Origin: Candidatus Kuenenia stuttgartensis
GTDB lineage: Bacteria > Planctomycetota > GCA-002687715 > CAIWVZ01
Reading direction: 5' to 3'
Length of the DNA stretch: 64,000 nt
Assembly: GCA_945860915.1 (NCBI GenBank)
Contig: CAMARR010000003.1
Span: 1-64,000, forward strand
Position numbers and translations under genes: made by a program. This document shows positions 1-7,838 of the stretch, in pieces. The notes beneath the pieces were generated by a model. That model had not been told where the DNA came from. It did not search any database and saw only the letters and a program-made list of their open reading frames with translations. Each line of letters opens with the position of its first letter. Position 1 is the stretch's first letter.

Positions 1-1428
1 TTCCGCGGCGAAATGCGCGGCATGGGCGGTGGCGGACAGGGCGGCGGTGGTGGCGGCGGTCGCGGCAACAACATGCCAGACATGTCACGAATGTCGGATG
101 CGGAAATTGAAGAGTTCTTCGAGAGGCAACGGCAGGAACAACGCAATCAACCCGACCGTGCTGACAAGGTGCTCGAAGCGCTTGGCAAAGCCCAACCGCT
201 CTTCTCCGCCGACTGGGATGATTGGACCGTTTCTCGCCGCGAAGTCCCGCTTGCCGGCACTTGGACTGTGACGGGCCACGAGGTCAGCCGGGGCGATTTC
301 CTTGGTCAGCTCACCGTGACGCGCACTGCACGGGACACCTACACAACGAGGTGGGTCCTGCGTTTCCAAGATGGCAAAGAGGTCGTTCGCGAAGGCAATG
401 GCCTTCTCTACGCCGGCTACTCGTGGCGTGGACGCACCACCCCAAAGAGCGGTGCGGTAACGGACACCCGAGAACTTGCACTGGAAGAAGACGGCGACCT
501 TCGCGAAGTGCTTCTTCTGAACGAAGACTGGACTCGCTTCAAAGGCCGTGTGTTCACCGGTGGCTATGACGAAATCGGCGCAGATGTGGTGGCGGTCCGC
601 GATCGCGGCTTGCCAGAAGTGCTCGGCGTTGAGGGCGGCTCACTCCGCACGTTCGCCGACGGCCAGTCGCTCATGGTGCTCATGCACAACATCCCAGCTG
701 ACGTCTCAGCCGCAGACTTCCACCTTGGTGCCGGCGCGGACGTCACGTCGGTCGAACGCGTCGACGACCGTCGCCTTCGCCTTACGGTGAACGTCGCGTG
801 GGATGCGGAAATGGGACTTCGCCGGTTGGCATTCCGCGCCTCCCCCGGTGAGAAACTCGTCATGCTGTACGACACGATCGATTACCTGAGAGTCGAGCCA
901 GGCGAAGGCTTCGCTCGCATCGGACGCGACGGCGAGCCTAGGAATCCGGACATCCGACCCAAACAGCGCGAGCGCTTCGAAGCGGTTGCGATGTGCCGCG
1001 GCAAAGATGGCAAGGCCAATACCGCCGATGATCTGCGAGTCGGAATCGTCGCGGCCAAGTGGTCCACCGCCGAAATGGCGGTGCGCGAGAACGACGACGA
1101 CCTCAAGTATGTCGGCCAGCTCGGCTCAACATCGGGGCGCTTCACACCCGCGATCGACGGTCCAAACCCCGAACGCAAGGGCTTAGCAAACAACATCGGC
1201 GACATCTTCATCGTCGCGGAAGCAACGCTCCCCGCGTTTGAGCGTAAGGAGCCCGAGTCGAAGCCATCCCCCGAATCCGCGCCGGCATCCCGTGTAGCCC
1301 CCGTGAAGAAGGTCAAGCCCGCTGCGGCGCCGATTCTCGTGGACAAGACCTTCAAGGTGCGCAGCCATCTGCTTGTGACCGTTCCGGTCTTCGTTCGCTT
1401 TGATCGACTTGAATGGGAAAACCGGTAA
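1..1428 (+). CDS. qhpA: Quinohemoprotein amine dehydrogenase alpha subunit (5' end outside window)
   Basis: The reading frame is open from base 1, so the true start lies upstream; 475 residues are visible. In characterised QHNDH the alpha subunit carries two c-type hemes in its N-terminal domain, followed by three beta-rich domains (Pfam Qn_am_d_aII, aIII, aIV), and passes electrons from the CTQ subunit to a periplasmic acceptor. No CxxCH motif is visible here, so the heme domain should lie upstream. The visible part starts with a run of about 20 residues that is nearly all glycine, then a charged helix. Beta-rich sequence follows from 'LAGTWTVTGHEVSRGDF' to the C-terminus. A Pro/Ala/Lys-rich stretch near residue 425 precedes the last domain. 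The identity rests strongly on the downstream qhpD-C-B-E order. The Gly-rich run is unusual for the family. Confidence 0.85.
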   Translation, partial: FRGEMRGMGGGGQGGGGGGGRGNNMPDMSRMSDAEIEEFFERQRQEQRNQPDRADKVLEALGKAQPLFSADWDDWTVSRREVPLAGTWTVTGHEVSRGDFLGQLTVTRTARDTYTTRWVLRFQDGKEVVREGNGLLYAGYSWRGRTTPKSGAVTDTRELALEEDGDLREVLLLNEDWTRFKGRVFTGGYDEIGADVVAVRDRGLPEVLGVEGGSLRTFADGQSLMVLMHNIPADVSAADFHLGAGADVTSVERVDDRRLRLTVNVAWDAEMGLRRLAFRASPGEKLVMLYDTIDYLRVEPGEGFARIGRDGEPRNPDIRPKQRERFEAVAMCRGKDGKANTADDLRVGIVAAKWSTAEMAVRENDDDLKYVGQLGSTSGRFTPAIDGPNPERKGLANNIGDIFIVAEATLPAFERKEPESKPSPESAPASRVAPVKKVKPAAAPILVDKTFKVRSHLLVTVPVFVRFDRLEWENR

Positions 1429-1435
1429 CAAGCAC

Positions 1436-2902
1436 ATGACCGCTTTTGCAGCCACCATATATCGACGCCTAGTCGTCGACGACGCGATTTGGGTTTACGC
1501 GTCGTCGAGCGCCGCCGTGCTGCGCCTCGACGGCGTGTCTGACTCCGTCCTTTCAGCGTTCCCACCGAAAACCGGATGCACCATCGAAGATGGATTGGCC
1601 TTGGCGAGTGCTTCACCCCACACGGCCGACATCCCGCGCGGCGATATTGAATCCACCTTCCGCGAACTCGTCGGTCTCGGGCTCCTGCGGCCCGTCGGCG
1701 AGAAACTGCCGCCGGTCGCGACGGTCCCGCCGATGCCGTACCCGCTGACGACGCTAGTCATCAACGTCACGAACACGTGCAACCTCTCGTGCACCTATTG
1801 CTACGAGTACGGCGAGGACAAACTCGCAGATCGCGAACGCTCCGACGGTTCCGCGCGCCGATCGGCGATGACCGCTGATACCGCGATTGAATCCATCGAC
1901 TTCCTTTTCCGCGAATCAGTCGGCCGTCCGGAAATCACGGTCACTTTCTTTGGTGGCGAGACTCTTCTGAACTGGGCGGTCATCGAGTCTGCGGTGACAC
2001 ACGCCCGCAACAAGGGGCGCCTCGAAAACCGGAAGGTCAACTTCTCGTTGACCACCAATGCGACGCTCCTCACCGACCGCATCATCGACTTCCTCACTGA
2101 ACATCAGTTCGGCATCAACATCTCGATTGATGGCGAGGAAGGCGACCACGATCGCCACCGCAAGTTCAAGAGCGGCCAGGGCTCCTACGAAGTCATCCTG
2201 CCGCGAGTCAAAGCCCTTCTCGCGAAGAACAAAGCCGCGCGTGGACGCCCAATCGGGGCCCGCGTCACATTGACGCGCGGCACGAAGGACGTCCGCGGCT
2301 TATTCCGCCACTTAACAGAAGATCTCGGCTTTGATGAAGTCGGGCTCGCGCCCGTGACGGCTGCGAAAGATCGCGACTACGCATTCGAACCGACCGATTA
2401 CCATCTCCTCGTCGACGCGTTTGGCTCACTCGCAAACGACTACGTCGATGCTGCGGTCACCGGCAAGCACCACGGCTTCTCCAATCTCTCGGATTTGCTG
2501 CGCGAGCTTCACACGGGCACGAACAAAGCGCACCCCTGCGGTGCTGGCTTGGGATTGCTCGGTGTGTCGACCGAAGGCGACCTTGGTCTATGCCATCGCT
2601 TCGTCGAATCCGGTGAACACGAAATCGGCTCGATCCACTCGGGAATCGACAATGAGAAGCGGACCGCGTTTCTCGAAGCCGGCCACATTTCGAAGCGCGT
2701 CGACTGTCATTCGTGCTTCGCGCGGCCGATCTGTTCGGGCGGCTGTTACCACGAAGCATACGTCCGCACGGGCGATGCTTCGGCTCCCAATCTCCACGCC
2801 TGCGACTGGATTCGCGCGTGGGCTGATATCGGACTAAAATCCTATGCTCGCATCATGGAGAGAAATCCTTCATGGTTCGATCGTCACGAGGTGCCAACAT
2901 GA
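1436..2902 (+). CDS. qhpD: Radical SAM/SPASM maturase of the QHNDH gamma subunit
   Basis: Likely forms the three intrapeptide Cys-to-Asp/Glu thioether crosslinks in the gamma subunit, the role of QhpD/PeaB in Paracoccus and Pseudomonas. The protein has 488 residues. The radical SAM cluster motif CNLSCTYC gives Cys115, Cys119 and Cys122, preceded by a roughly 100-residue N-terminal domain that could bind the peptide. A 'FFGGETLLNW' motif and a C-terminal SPASM-type set of cysteines (HPCGAG, GLCHRF, DCHSCF, ICSGGCYHEAY, HACDW) should bind auxiliary Fe-S clusters. I chose ATG 1436, 8 bases after the qhpA stop. An in-frame TTG at 1400 would overlap qhpA and has no better support. The stop overlaps the qhpC start by four bases (ATGA), so translation is probably coupled. 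Acts in the cytoplasm before export of the peptide. Confidence 0.92.
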   Translation: MTAFAATIYRRLVVDDAIWVYASSSAAVLRLDGVSDSVLSAFPPKTGCTIEDGLALASASPHTADIPRGDIESTFRELVGLGLLRPVGEKLPPVATVPPMPYPLTTLVINVTNTCNLSCTYCYEYGEDKLADRERSDGSARRSAMTADTAIESIDFLFRESVGRPEITVTFFGGETLLNWAVIESAVTHARNKGRLENRKVNFSLTTNATLLTDRIIDFLTEHQFGINISIDGEEGDHDRHRKFKSGQGSYEVILPRVKALLAKNKAARGRPIGARVTLTRGTKDVRGLFRHLTEDLGFDEVGLAPVTAAKDRDYAFEPTDYHLLVDAFGSLANDYVDAAVTGKHHGFSNLSDLLRELHTGTNKAHPCGAGLGLLGVSTEGDLGLCHRFVESGEHEIGSIHSGIDNEKRTAFLEAGHISKRVDCHSCFARPICSGGCYHEAYVRTGDASAPNLHACDWIRAWADIGLKSYARIMERNPSWFDRHEVPT

Positions 2903-3219
2903 GTCACATCACTCCCGTCAATCGCAAGGCCAGGCTTATTGCCAAGCTAGTGCTGGACGCTCCTGAAACGGCGCGAGCCATGTCACTGCCTGACCCACCG
3001 TTCGGATGCACAACGATCTTCGCTCCCGGCTGGGAAGCGGACTCGGCTGGCGGCACGAGCACGCTCTGCACTCCGATCGAGCGCGATCTCTACGACTGCT
3101 ACCACTCGTGCTATTGGCCGGCGCAGGTGCCGGACGCGCTCACGAATTTCCCCAAGTGGGCGAATTCCTGTGGCGCGCCAGTCAAGGATTGGACTTCAAC
3201 CGACTTGGTGTTCCCATAA
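2899..3219 (+). CDS. qhpC: QHNDH gamma subunit, precursor of the CTQ cofactor peptide
   Basis: Small catalytic subunit (106 residues) that is itself the substrate of QhpD, QhpE and QhpG. Known mature Paracoccus crosslinks are Cys7-Glu16, Cys27-Asp33 and Cys41-Asp49, with the cofactor made from Cys37 and Trp43. With an offset of 30, this protein has Cys37/Glu46, Cys57/Asp63, Cys71/Asp79, Cys67 and Trp73, so every modified residue is present at the same spacing. Asp63 also matches the catalytic base position. Residues 1 to about 30 (many basic residues, few charged clusters) fit the removable leader, which is close to the 28-residue leader known. 'CYWPAQVPD' surrounds the cofactor site. An additional Cys91 has no counterpart I know of. 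The start was chosen at ATG 2899, overlapping the qhpD stop; an in-frame ATG at 2872 would only lengthen the leader. Confidence 0.95.
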   Translation: MSHITPVNRKARLIAKLVLDAPETARAMSLPDPPFGCTTIFAPGWEADSAGGTSTLCTPIERDLYDCYHSCYWPAQVPDALTNFPKWANSCGAPVKDWTSTDLVFP

Positions 3220-4355
3220 TGCGCCATCCCAAATCACTCCTCCTTGCCCTCGCGCTTCTTTGCACCCTACCGGTCTCCGCTCAAGATTGGGTGGCACCCA
3301 CGAAGCGCCTGTTCTACGTGGTGGCATGGCCAGGTCGCGTTTTTCGCTTCGACCCCGAAACTGACAAGGTCACCGGTGAAGTTGCATTCCGCAACGGCGT
3401 TCACCATGACGTCACGCTCTCGGCGGACAAGAAGAAGATGTTTGTCGTTACAGGCCAAAAGCAACATGTAGAAATCGTCGACCTCGCGACGATGGCCATC
3501 GTCGCGGATCACTCCTTCGAGCGCGCCGGCCAGACCGCTCGCGTCGACGACGTTCGCGAGATACCTGGCGGAGATCGTTGGTACGTTCGCATCGAGCGCA
3601 TCAAGAAGCTTCTCGATCGCTATGAGATCATGGAACCCGAGTGGGTTGAGTACAAGCTTGGAGGTCGGGAGGAGGGCAAGCCCATGAAGGAACTGCCCAA
3701 GGCAATTCGCTCGGGGGCTCGCATTTCGCCTGATGGCAAGAAGTGGCACGTGTTCTTGAAAGACATCACCGTCATCGATCCAGTGACTCTCAAGGAAGAA
3801 GGGAAGATCGTGCTTTCCGAGCCCGCTTACGCGGGCATGGGCGGCTACACGGTGCGCGGCGACGACTTCTTCAACAACTTAAACCCGAATGCCTATCGCT
3901 TTATCTGGAACATGACTGACCCGGTCAAGAAGAACCGCACGTTCTTTGGACGTTTCGATATCGACCTGAAGACGATGAAGATCGACCCCACGTCCGTTAA
4001 GGACTGGGGTGCGAGCTTGAACTTTAATCGTGGATTCCGCTCAATTGACAATCGCATCGGCGTGGGATCTGGCGGCGGCCGTTTCGGCGGCGGCGGTGGT
4101 TCGCGTGCCGAGGGTGAAGGTGAAGCTGAAGTCACCGCCGTGACATACGACCTCGAAACCGGTCGCAAAGTCAAAGAAGGACGTGCCAAGATCCGCGAAG
4201 CCGTAAGCATGGCGGCCGTTTCGGCGGATGCCTCGAAGTCGTACTGGACCGGCCGCGGCCATGAACTGGTCGTGCTTGACGCTGACCACAAGTATTTGAA
4301 GACGGTTGAACTTCCCGGCGAAATCACCCGCGGCATCTACGTCGTCGATTCCTAG
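3219..4355 (+). CDS. qhpB: QHNDH beta subunit, periplasmic beta-propeller
   Basis: Seven-bladed YVTN-like propeller that covers the CTQ active site in known QHNDH structures. The protein has 378 residues, starting MRHPKSLLLALALLCTL with a Sec signal peptide probably cut after VSA (about residue 21). Repeating blades are visible, such as 'VHHDVTLSADKKKMFVVTG', 'GARISPDGKKWHV' and 'SMAAVSADASKSYWTG'. The start codon overlaps the qhpC stop by one base (TAATG), so coupling is likely. An odd feature is a glycine- and glutamate-rich insertion near residues 286-306 (GGGRFGGGGGSRAEGEGEAE), which falls between blades and probably forms a flexible loop. The gene order alpha-maturase-gamma-beta-protease agrees with the qhp operon of proteobacteria. 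Confidence 0.9.
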   Translation: MRHPKSLLLALALLCTLPVSAQDWVAPTKRLFYVVAWPGRVFRFDPETDKVTGEVAFRNGVHHDVTLSADKKKMFVVTGQKQHVEIVDLATMAIVADHSFERAGQTARVDDVREIPGGDRWYVRIERIKKLLDRYEIMEPEWVEYKLGGREEGKPMKELPKAIRSGARISPDGKKWHVFLKDITVIDPVTLKEEGKIVLSEPAYAGMGGYTVRGDDFFNNLNPNAYRFIWNMTDPVKKNRTFFGRFDIDLKTMKIDPTSVKDWGASLNFNRGFRSIDNRIGVGSGGGRFGGGGGSRAEGEGEAEVTAVTYDLETGRKVKEGRAKIREAVSMAAVSADASKSYWTGRGHELVVLDADHKYLKTVELPGEITRGIYVVDS

Positions 4356-4359
4356 CCCG

Positions 4360-4989
4360 ATGCCCCGACGGATCCACGTCGCCCTGATCGATAGCGGCGT
4401 GGACCCGCAGCGCCTTCCCGAGCGCCATCGCGCTCGGGCGTGCCAACGCGGCGACATTGTTCTCAAAGACGGGGCGGTGTCGCAGCCCATGGGTCTCACC
4501 GACGATGAGCTCGGACACGGCACCGCGAATGCCACGTTGCTTCTCGATGCGTCGCCCTTCATTGACGTGACGTCGTTTCGCATCTTCGACAAAGACCATC
4601 GCGCGTCCTTCGATTTGGTGCTCGCCGCGCTTCAATCAGCACTTCGGCGCGGCGTCGATGTCATCTGCTGCCCTCTCGGCACACCCGATCCAGTGTTTAT
4701 GACGCGTGCCGCACCGCTTGTACGGAATTGCGAAGTTGCCGGTGTCACGGTCGTCGCTCCAGCATCGTTCCACGGATTGCCTTCCTATCCTGGGTCCTGT
4801 GAAGGAGCGGTGGGCGTGCTCGCCGATTCTGCCATGTCGGCCGAAGTACGCCCCCGCGCGACCGGTGCATTGTTCACGGCATCACCGCTCCCGCCCGCGG
4901 ACTTCCCTCACGCCCCACCCGGCGCCTCGTTTGCGGCCGCGCGTGTCGCGGGCGAGGTCGCGAGACGAATGGCGGAATCGTCCTGCTGA
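4360..4989 (+). CDS. qhpE: Subtilisin-like protease for gamma-subunit leader removal
   Basis: Compact S8-family serine protease (209 residues). In Paracoccus, QhpE cuts the leader of the QhpD-crosslinked gamma subunit in the cytoplasm. The triad is clear: Asp11 in 'ALIDSGVD', His53 in 'LGHGTANA', Ser190 in 'GASFAAARVAGEV'. There is no signal peptide and no pro-domain, which fits cytoplasmic action on one specific peptide substrate. ATG 4360 lies five bases after the qhpB stop; an upstream GTG at 4306 would overlap qhpB and lacks family-like sequence. A short subtilisin beside a ribosomally made, radical-SAM-modified peptide is diagnostic of this pathway. Confidence 0.88.
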   Translation: MPRRIHVALIDSGVDPQRLPERHRARACQRGDIVLKDGAVSQPMGLTDDELGHGTANATLLLDASPFIDVTSFRIFDKDHRASFDLVLAALQSALRRGVDVICCPLGTPDPVFMTRAAPLVRNCEVAGVTVVAPASFHGLPSYPGSCEGAVGVLADSAMSAEVRPRATGALFTASPLPPADFPHAPPGASFAAARVAGEVARRMAESSC

Positions 4990-4998
4990 AGTTGGCAG

Positions 4999-6330
4999 TC
5001 AGTCCGAGCTCAAGAATCCGAGTCGCGTCAATTCGCCGAGCTGCCGCGCCACACCTGCGGGCGATTGGGCAACGAATGTGGGGTGCTTTGACGCCTTCCC
5101 AACAGCGTCGGCAAGCGTTTGCCCTCCCTCGATGAGCGCGAGCCACATCTCCGTCGGAATGCCGCCGAGTTCAGCGAGCGCCGGTCCGTCATCATCGGCA
5201 GCACAAGCTCGATGGGGCGTCAGTTCCCCCTCGACGAATCGGTACGCGTCAACAAAGCGAATTGTGCGCGAAACTCGCAGCGGGCTGCTCGGCGAAATCG
5301 GCGCGGCACCGCCAAGGACCTGCTTTGCTGCGGCATGGCGTGCAACCCAAAATGGAGCGCCGCCAAACCGAGCCTCGGCTGCATAGAACGCAAGCGTCTT
5401 TCTGGCATGCGCCCTAAAGAGGCCGGCATCCCAACGACGCATGAAGTCGCGGAGCTTGTGCAACTCTTCGGGATGCGCGTGGCCGCGTGCGAGCGCTGCC
5501 GCGAGCTGCTCTGCCGACGCCAGCGCCTTTTCTATGCCTTGGCTAGATAGAGGATCAAGCCGACACGCCGCGTCCCCCGCAAGAAACACGCTGCGGCTCG
5601 TCCGCCGCCAGGAGGTCGCCACCCGGCCGGCGTCGTTTTGCTCCGGAGCGTCATGACACGGACCCGCCGCGTGACTCCGCGCGGCCGACCACACCTGACG
5701 CGCGCCTCGGGTACGCACTTCATTCGCATCGGCGACGAGAACGCACATCGTTGCGCCTTCCGAAACTGGAAGCCACCACCACCAACCTTCGGGGACGGCT
5801 TCGATCACCGAGGAATCGCGCGTTCCGGCGTCCTCGCGAATCATCGCCACAAGCGCCACGGTGGGCACCAAGGCTTGCGCCTCCTCCGTGAATGTCCATC
5901 CCCTGCACGATGTCAAGGATCCTGTCGCCATCACGGCAAGCCCACCATCGCGGACAGTCTGTTCCGTGGGCGGGCCTTGGCAATCGATCAACGTCGCGCC
6001 GGCTGACACCGCGGCCTCCACCAGCACACGGTCGAATGCCCCGCGCGCGACGCGTGGCGAAGCGTAGTCACCCTCACGCCAAGTCCACTCGCCTCCCCAC
6101 TGAATTCCATGACGAAGCGGCTTTGACTCCATGAACGAATCGAGCGCCCGCCCAAGTCCCAAACGCTGGACCAGCTGGGCCGACGCCGGAATCAGTGTCT
6201 CTTCCGCAAGCGTCCTTCGATATTCCCAGCGGTGCAGGCGCACGGCGATGCTCTTACTCGCCAACAAAAAGGCGAGCGCCGAACCAGCGGGTCCGGCGCC
6301 GTAGATCGAAATGGGAAGAGGCTGTGTCAC
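4999..6330 (-). CDS. qhpG: FAD-dependent monooxygenase for CTQ tryptophan oxidation
   Basis: Class A flavoprotein monooxygenase-like protein of 443 residues. QhpG in Paracoccus hydroxylates the gamma-subunit tryptophan on the way to the quinone. The N-terminal Rossmann motif 'IYGAGPAGSALAFLL' binds the FAD ADP part, and the second FAD motif 'FLAGDAACRLDPLSSQGIE' lies near residue 265. The C-terminal 120 residues are helical and probably shape the peptide-binding site. The gene is convergent with qhpE, nine bases apart, so it has its own promoter. Tryptophan-halogenase and geranylgeranyl-reductase-like enzymes share this fold; position beside qhpA-E is what favours QhpG. Confidence 0.82.
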   Translation of the reverse strand: MTQPLPISIYGAGPAGSALAFLLASKSIAVRLHRWEYRRTLAEETLIPASAQLVQRLGLGRALDSFMESKPLRHGIQWGGEWTWREGDYASPRVARGAFDRVLVEAAVSAGATLIDCQGPPTEQTVRDGGLAVMATGSLTSCRGWTFTEEAQALVPTVALVAMIREDAGTRDSSVIEAVPEGWWWWLPVSEGATMCVLVADANEVRTRGARQVWSAARSHAAGPCHDAPEQNDAGRVATSWRRTSRSVFLAGDAACRLDPLSSQGIEKALASAEQLAAALARGHAHPEELHKLRDFMRRWDAGLFRAHARKTLAFYAAEARFGGAPFWVARHAAAKQVLGGAAPISPSSPLRVSRTIRFVDAYRFVEGELTPHRACAADDDGPALAELGGIPTEMWLALIEGGQTLADAVGKASKHPTFVAQSPAGVARQLGELTRLGFLSSD

Positions 6331-6362
6331 CGCTATGAGTCTAGCGGAAACACGCGAGCACC

Positions 6363-7838
6363 TTACGCCAAGATGTCCTTCGCGACTTCACCATGGACAT
6401 CCGTGAGTCGGAAGTCACGGCCCGCGTGCTGACAAGTCAGCCGAGTGTGATCGACGCCCATCAGGTGCAGAATCGTTGCATGCCAGTCGTGGATAGAAAG
6501 CCTCCCAGCGACAGCCTCGTAACCGTGTTCGTCAGTTGCGCCGTGGGCATAACCGCCCTTCACGCCGCCGCCAGCCAGCCACATGGTGAAACCCTTGTTG
6601 TTGTGGTCGCGACCGTCGTTGCCCTGCGCATACGGCGTGCGGCCGAATTCGCCGCCCCACATAACTAGCGTGTCCTTCAACATGCCGGTGCGCGCCAAGT
6701 CGGCGAGCAAAGCACCAATCGGCTTGTCGATGGCCTTGGTCGAATCGGTAATCGCCTGCTTCAGGTTGCGGTGATGGTCCCATCCCCCCTTGGTGATCTG
6801 GATGTACCGAACACCAGCCTGCGCAAGACGACGCGCGGTGAGGCACTGACGGGCAAATGCGTCCGTGTCCTGCTCGCCAACGCCATACATGTCTTGTGTG
6901 GCCTTGGGTTCCTTCGACAGGTCCAGCAAGTCGGGGATTTCGGCCTGCATCCGGTAGGCGAGTTCAAATGACTCGATGACGCCCTCGACTTGCGGGTCTT
7001 TCTCGCGGCGAAGACGCTCGCGATTCAAAGCCTGCAAGAAGTCGATCTGCTCACGCTGCTCCTTGGTATCGAAGCGAGAGCTCTTCAGGTTGGCAACACC
7101 CTCGTCACCTCCACCGCCACGATTGGCAAGTGCCGCTCCGCCACCACGGCCAGCGCGGCCGATGTTGATCGGCGTTCCCTGGTGAATGGCCGGCAGGAAT
7201 GCCGCGCCATAATTTTGGGCGCCTCCGTTGCCTCGGTCCGGCGAGAGGGTCACGAAGCTCGGGAGGTTTCGATTAACCGTACCCAATCCGTAGCTGATCC
7301 ACGCACCCATCGATGGACGAACGAACTGGAAGTTCCCCGTGTGCAACTTTACCGAAGCCTGCGGGTGAGCTGGAAGATCCGTGTACATGCCGTTCAACAT
7401 GCACAGCGAGTCGGCGTGTTGGGCCACATTGGGGAAGAGCTCGCTGATGGGAAGTCCCGACTTACCACTCGGCGTGAACTTGAATGGCGATGCCATCCAG
7501 TTTCCGCGTAACTTGCCACCCGCAGCCTTGCCGTTATCGGTCGCGAGGCGCGGCTTGTAGTCGAACGTGTCAACATGCGACGGCGCACCCGCCATGTTCA
7601 AGAAGATGACGCGCTTCGCACGCGCTGCGAAGTGAGGCTGTTTCGGTGCCAGAGGGTCGTTCGGGTCCTGCGGAATGCCAGGCCGAACCTTGTTCAGCTT
7701 CCCTCCCAAGTCAAATCCGTACGCCTGCTCGCTGAGAATTCCAGCGAATGCAAGCCAACCGAAGCCGGATGCAGCCGACTTAAGGAAACTACGGCGCGAC
7801 GCGCCGCCTTCGTTGTCGCAACATGGATCAATCGACAT
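6363..7838 (-). CDS. DUF1501 family Tat-exported protein
   Basis: DUF1501 proteins belong to the alkaline phosphatase/sulfatase superfamily and are abundant in Planctomycetes; the substrate is unknown. The 491-residue product begins with a Tat signal (SRRSFLKSAASGFG). The metal-site-like segments 'KRVIFLNMAGAPSHVDTFD', 'TLVMWGGEFGRTPYAQG', 'DGRDHNNKGF' and the C-terminal 'DHTRLTCQHAGRDFRLTD' follow the family pattern. I chose ATG 7838, directly before MSIDPCCDN, which gives an 11-base overlap with the upstream DUF1553 gene and normal spacing to the Tat motif. A longer frame from 7901 adds 21 residues that do not look like a signal peptide. The pair is almost certainly one transcript. Confidence 0.88.
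   Translation of the reverse strand: MSIDPCCDNEGGASRRSFLKSAASGFGWLAFAGILSEQAYGFDLGGKLNKVRPGIPQDPNDPLAPKQPHFAARAKRVIFLNMAGAPSHVDTFDYKPRLATDNGKAAGGKLRGNWMASPFKFTPSGKSGLPISELFPNVAQHADSLCMLNGMYTDLPAHPQASVKLHTGNFQFVRPSMGAWISYGLGTVNRNLPSFVTLSPDRGNGGAQNYGAAFLPAIHQGTPINIGRAGRGGGAALANRGGGGDEGVANLKSSRFDTKEQREQIDFLQALNRERLRREKDPQVEGVIESFELAYRMQAEIPDLLDLSKEPKATQDMYGVGEQDTDAFARQCLTARRLAQAGVRYIQITKGGWDHHRNLKQAITDSTKAIDKPIGALLADLARTGMLKDTLVMWGGEFGRTPYAQGNDGRDHNNKGFTMWLAGGGVKGGYAHGATDEHGYEAVAGRLSIHDWHATILHLMGVDHTRLTCQHAGRDFRLTDVHGEVAKDILA

Noticed and set aside
1400..1435. Upstream TTG start for qhpD
   Set aside because: Overlaps qhpA by 29 bases and adds 12 residues unlike the family; ATG 1436 fits better.
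882..1616. 244-codon open frame on the minus strand opposite qhpA/qhpD
   Set aside because: Arg/Ser-rich shadow of the real genes; no family pattern and it crosses a gene boundary.
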